A program made the translations under genes and the position numbers. The notes under the pieces are model-generated. The model saw only the letters and a list, made by a program, of their open reading frames with translations, was not told the DNA's origin and did not search any database. 6,571 bases of DNA from Nitratifractor sp. (GTDB lineage: Bacteria; Campylobacterota; Campylobacteria; Campylobacterales; Sulfurovaceae), in the NCBI GenBank assembly GCA_015490055.1, contig WFYP01000145.1:1-6571 (forward strand), written 5' to 3'. How positions within the stretch are numbered: position 1 is the first letter of the stretch; the number at the start of each line of letters is the position of its first letter. Below, one piece after another: positions 5,207-6,571 of the stretch.

Positions 5207-5217
5207 GAGGTGCCCTT
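5207..5217 (+). repeat. 11-bp direct repeat, right copy
   Basis: GAGGTGCCCTT, identical to 4938-4948. It ends 6 nt before the qmcA stop codon. Confidence 0.75.
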
Positions 5218-5223
5218 ATATTT

Positions 5224-6084
5224 TTAACCCTTTAAATTACCTAGCATTCCTTTAATAGCACTTTGTAAATCAGCAGGGTAAACTACTATTTTTGAGTTTT
5301 GGCTTTTACCTATTGCCTCAAGAGAATTGATATATCTATCTCCAAGTAGGAACATTGCAGGCAACTCTTTATCGGCAATTTTTTCGCTTATCATCTCTAT
5401 CGCTTTTGCAGAGGCATCTGCAAGGGCAACTTGTGCTTCGGCCTCTTTTCTAGATGCTTGTAACTTACCTTCAGCTTCTAAAATCATAGCATTCTTCTTA
5501 CCCTCAGCGGTTGTTTCTACTGCTCTTCGCTCTCTCTCAGCCGCAGCTTGACGCTCCATAGACTCTTGCATAGAACGGCTTGGTTTAATATCTTGAATCT
5601 CAACCGATTTTACAGTTACACCCCAATCAGCAACATCATCTATAATTTGTTCTTTAAGCCTATTTTTTATCTGCTCTCTATTTGATAATGCTTCGTCAAG
5701 ATTCATCTCTCCTATAATAGAACGCAGTGTTGTCATAATTAAATTTACAATCGCCAATTTAAAGTTTTCAATTCCGTAAATTGCATCAACAGGATTTGTT
5801 ACCTTAATAAAAGATACCGCATTTGTAACAATTACAGCATTATCTTTTGTAATCACCTCTTGTTCTGGAATATCTAAAATAATATCTCTCGTTGAAACTC
5901 TTTCTCTAACCTTGTCAATAAATGGGATTATAATATTTAATCCTGGCTTAAGTATGCGATTGAATTTTCCTAATCTCTCAATTACCCACTCTTCACCTTG
6001 TGGCACAATTTTAACCCCTTTAACTATAGTCGCTACAACAACTACTGCTAAAATCACTAATACATTAAGTGCTTGATTATCCAT
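5224..6084 (-). CDS. qmcA: SPFH/band-7 membrane scaffold protein, QmcA/paraslipin type
   Basis: 286 residues. One N-terminal membrane helix (about 7-24) is followed by the SPFH domain (about 25-180: VPQGEEWVIERLGKFNRILKPGLN, DIPEQEVITKDN, NPVDAIYGIENFKLAIVNL, SIIGEMNLDEALSNRE, WGVTVKSVEIQDIKP), then an Ala/Glu-rich coiled coil (about 170-235) and the closing LEAIGKSQNSKIVVYPADL. This order is that of E. coli QmcA and paraslipins, which form large oligomeric cages or microdomain scaffolds in the inner membrane and work with membrane proteases and NfeD-type partners. The ATG at 6084 follows AAGGAG by 5 nt and overlaps the last 8 bp of the NfeD gene, indicating translational coupling and matched expression. 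It appears complete, slightly shorter than E. coli QmcA in the coiled coil. Confidence 0.93.
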   Translation of the reverse strand: MDNQALNVLVILAVVVVATIVKGVKIVPQGEEWVIERLGKFNRILKPGLNIIIPFIDKVRERVSTRDIILDIPEQEVITKDNAVIVTNAVSFIKVTNPVDAIYGIENFKLAIVNLIMTTLRSIIGEMNLDEALSNREQIKNRLKEQIIDDVADWGVTVKSVEIQDIKPSRSMQESMERQAAAERERRAVETTAEGKKNAMILEAEGKLQASRKEAEAQVALADASAKAIEMISEKIADKELPAMFLLGDRYINSLEAIGKSQNSKIVVYPADLQSAIKGMLGNLKG

Positions 6085-6532
6085 CTACTCTCCTTACCTC
6101 TATAAGTTGTCCTTTAACTTTTACAATTTTTACTCTCTTGCCTACATCTATAGCTTCATCGCTTGTTGCTATTAAAGTGCTGTTGCCAAGTACCGGAGTA
6201 TCAAAAGCAACTTCGCCTCTACCATTTGGCTCTATTTTCTTAATTACAGTTCCAATAGTATTAAGGGCATAATCAGATTGCCCAACCTTTGAGCGTTTGC
6301 TCTTTCTTATGCGTCTATACCATATAAATATACCTATTAGCGAAAGAACTATCCATAAACTAAGTTCCCAATTAAAACTAAGTAGCATCAAAAATGAAAC
6401 AATGCCAACGATAATTGCAGCTATCCCAAGTGTTAAAATAAAAAATGTCCCACTCAATAATTCTAAAAGCAACAAAACAAGCCCAAAAGCCACCCAATGC
6501 CACCATAAAATCAATTCATTTAAAGTTTCTAT
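6077..6532 (-). CDS. NfeD-like (YbbJ-type) membrane partner of QmcA with apparent ATA start
   Basis: 151 residues if initiated at ATA 6532-6530. Three membrane helices (about 11-27, 29-52, 57-73) are followed by a basic linker (RRIRKSKRSK) and a small beta-barrel (about 86-151: IGTVIKKIEPNGRGEVAFD...VGKRVKIVKVKGQLIEVRRV), the short-NfeD layout with an OB-fold C-terminus. Such proteins accompany SPFH proteins and are thought to anchor or regulate the scaffold; there is no ClpP-like protease domain. The first ordinary start, TTG at 6514, has no ribosome binding site and would begin immediately before the WWHW motif. AAAGGA (6544-6539) lies 6 nt before ATA at 6532, giving (M)ETLNELILWWHW, while an in-frame TAA at 6538-6536 excludes any longer form. 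Overlaps qmcA by 8 bp. Confidence 0.88.
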   Translation of the reverse strand: METLNELILWWHWVAFGLVLLLLELLSGTFFILTLGIAAIIVGIVSFLMLLSFNWELSLWIVLSLIGIFIWYRRIRKSKRSKVGQSDYALNTIGTVIKKIEPNGRGEVAFDTPVLGNSTLIATSDEAIDVGKRVKIVKVKGQLIEVRRVDG

Positions 6533-6538
6533 ATTTTA

Positions 6539-6544
6539 TCCTTT
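6539..6544 (-). promoter_or_regulatory. Shine-Dalgarno deciding the ATA start of the NfeD gene
   Basis: AAAGGA, then 6 nt, then ATA at 6532. No other start codon, standard or not, sits at a proper distance in the NfeD frame; the TTG at 6514 is 24 nt away. The ATG at 6521-6519 is in another frame and meets TGA two codons on. Confidence 0.65.
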
Positions 6545-6558
6545 GAATACTTTTATAT

Positions 6559-6564
6559 ATTATA
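6559..6564 (-). promoter_or_regulatory. -10 box of the nfeD-qmcA operon promoter
   Basis: A perfect TATAAT on the minus strand, followed by AT-rich sequence. A start near 6552 would give a leader of about 20 nt containing the AAAGGA site. The -35 region lies beyond the window edge. Confidence 0.55.
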
Positions 6565-6571
6565 CCTATAC

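Larger units (their letters stand above)
4641..5223. other. Convergent spacer filled by two nested non-coding elements
   Basis: No open reading frame of note lies in this 583-bp gap between the membrane-protein stop and the qmcA stop. About 524 bp of it is accounted for by the cloverleaf element (4681-4946) and the hairpin element (4949-5206). Positions 4641-4680 are plain AT-rich sequence with no obvious intrinsic terminator, so the structured elements may serve as the terminators for both converging genes. Confidence 0.8.

Noticed and set aside
5327..5551. Plus-strand 74-codon open frame
   Set aside because: Antisense shadow of the Ala/Glu-rich coiled coil of qmcA; its Ala/Ser-rich composition follows from that.
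6069..6272. Plus-strand 67-codon open frame
   Set aside because: Antisense to the NfeD beta-barrel and the qmcA start; no own ribosome binding site or family match.

Overview
The window is AT-rich, gene-dense bacterial DNA with AAGGAG-type ribosome binding sites and short or overlapping gene junctions. The style, together with a QmcA/NfeD pair whose NfeD begins with a Trp-Trp-His-Trp membrane motif, suggests a free-living Campylobacterota (Sulfurimonas/Sulfurovum-like) chromosome. No rRNA, tRNA or taxonomic marker is present, so this is an inference.

Left block (1-3569, all minus strand, read right to left): a NAPE-PLD-like metallo-beta-lactamase-fold hydrolase, a PPP/ApaH-like metallophosphoesterase, an inositol-monophosphatase-family phosphatase, a 94-residue charged helical protein, and a zeta-toxin-family kinase cut by the left edge. 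The junctions from the PPP enzyme to the 94-aa gene are 1 and 9 nt, so they look like one transcript. A 192-bp palindromic repeat fills almost the whole gap between the 94-aa gene and the zeta gene. A kinase of the UDP-N-acetylglucosamine-phosphorylating family beside two phosphatases and a small helical protein is a plausible but unproven toxin-antitoxin-like neighbourhood.

Middle (3570-4640): a divergent promoter region with an 18-bp perfect palindrome, then a plus-strand four-helix membrane protein whose C-terminal domain resembles the YbjQ/RcsF-type fold.

Convergent spacer (4641-5223): no gene, but two nested non-coding elements. The first (4681-4946) has 31-bp terminal inverted repeats and its interior is partitioned into arms that fold as a cloverleaf. 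The second (4949-5206) is a palindromic hairpin element of the same family as the one at 666-857, flanked by a perfect 11-bp direct repeat that includes the end of the first element. Removing both in turn gives a clean ancestral spacer.

Right block (5224-6532, minus): NfeD-like protein followed by an SPFH/QmcA protein, overlapping by 8 bp, with a TATAAT box upstream of the pair.

A cross-cutting oddity is that two genes (the PPP phosphatase and the NfeD protein) have no ATG, GTG or TTG where their family N-terminus and Shine-Dalgarno sequence require one. In both the codon at the right place is ATA.
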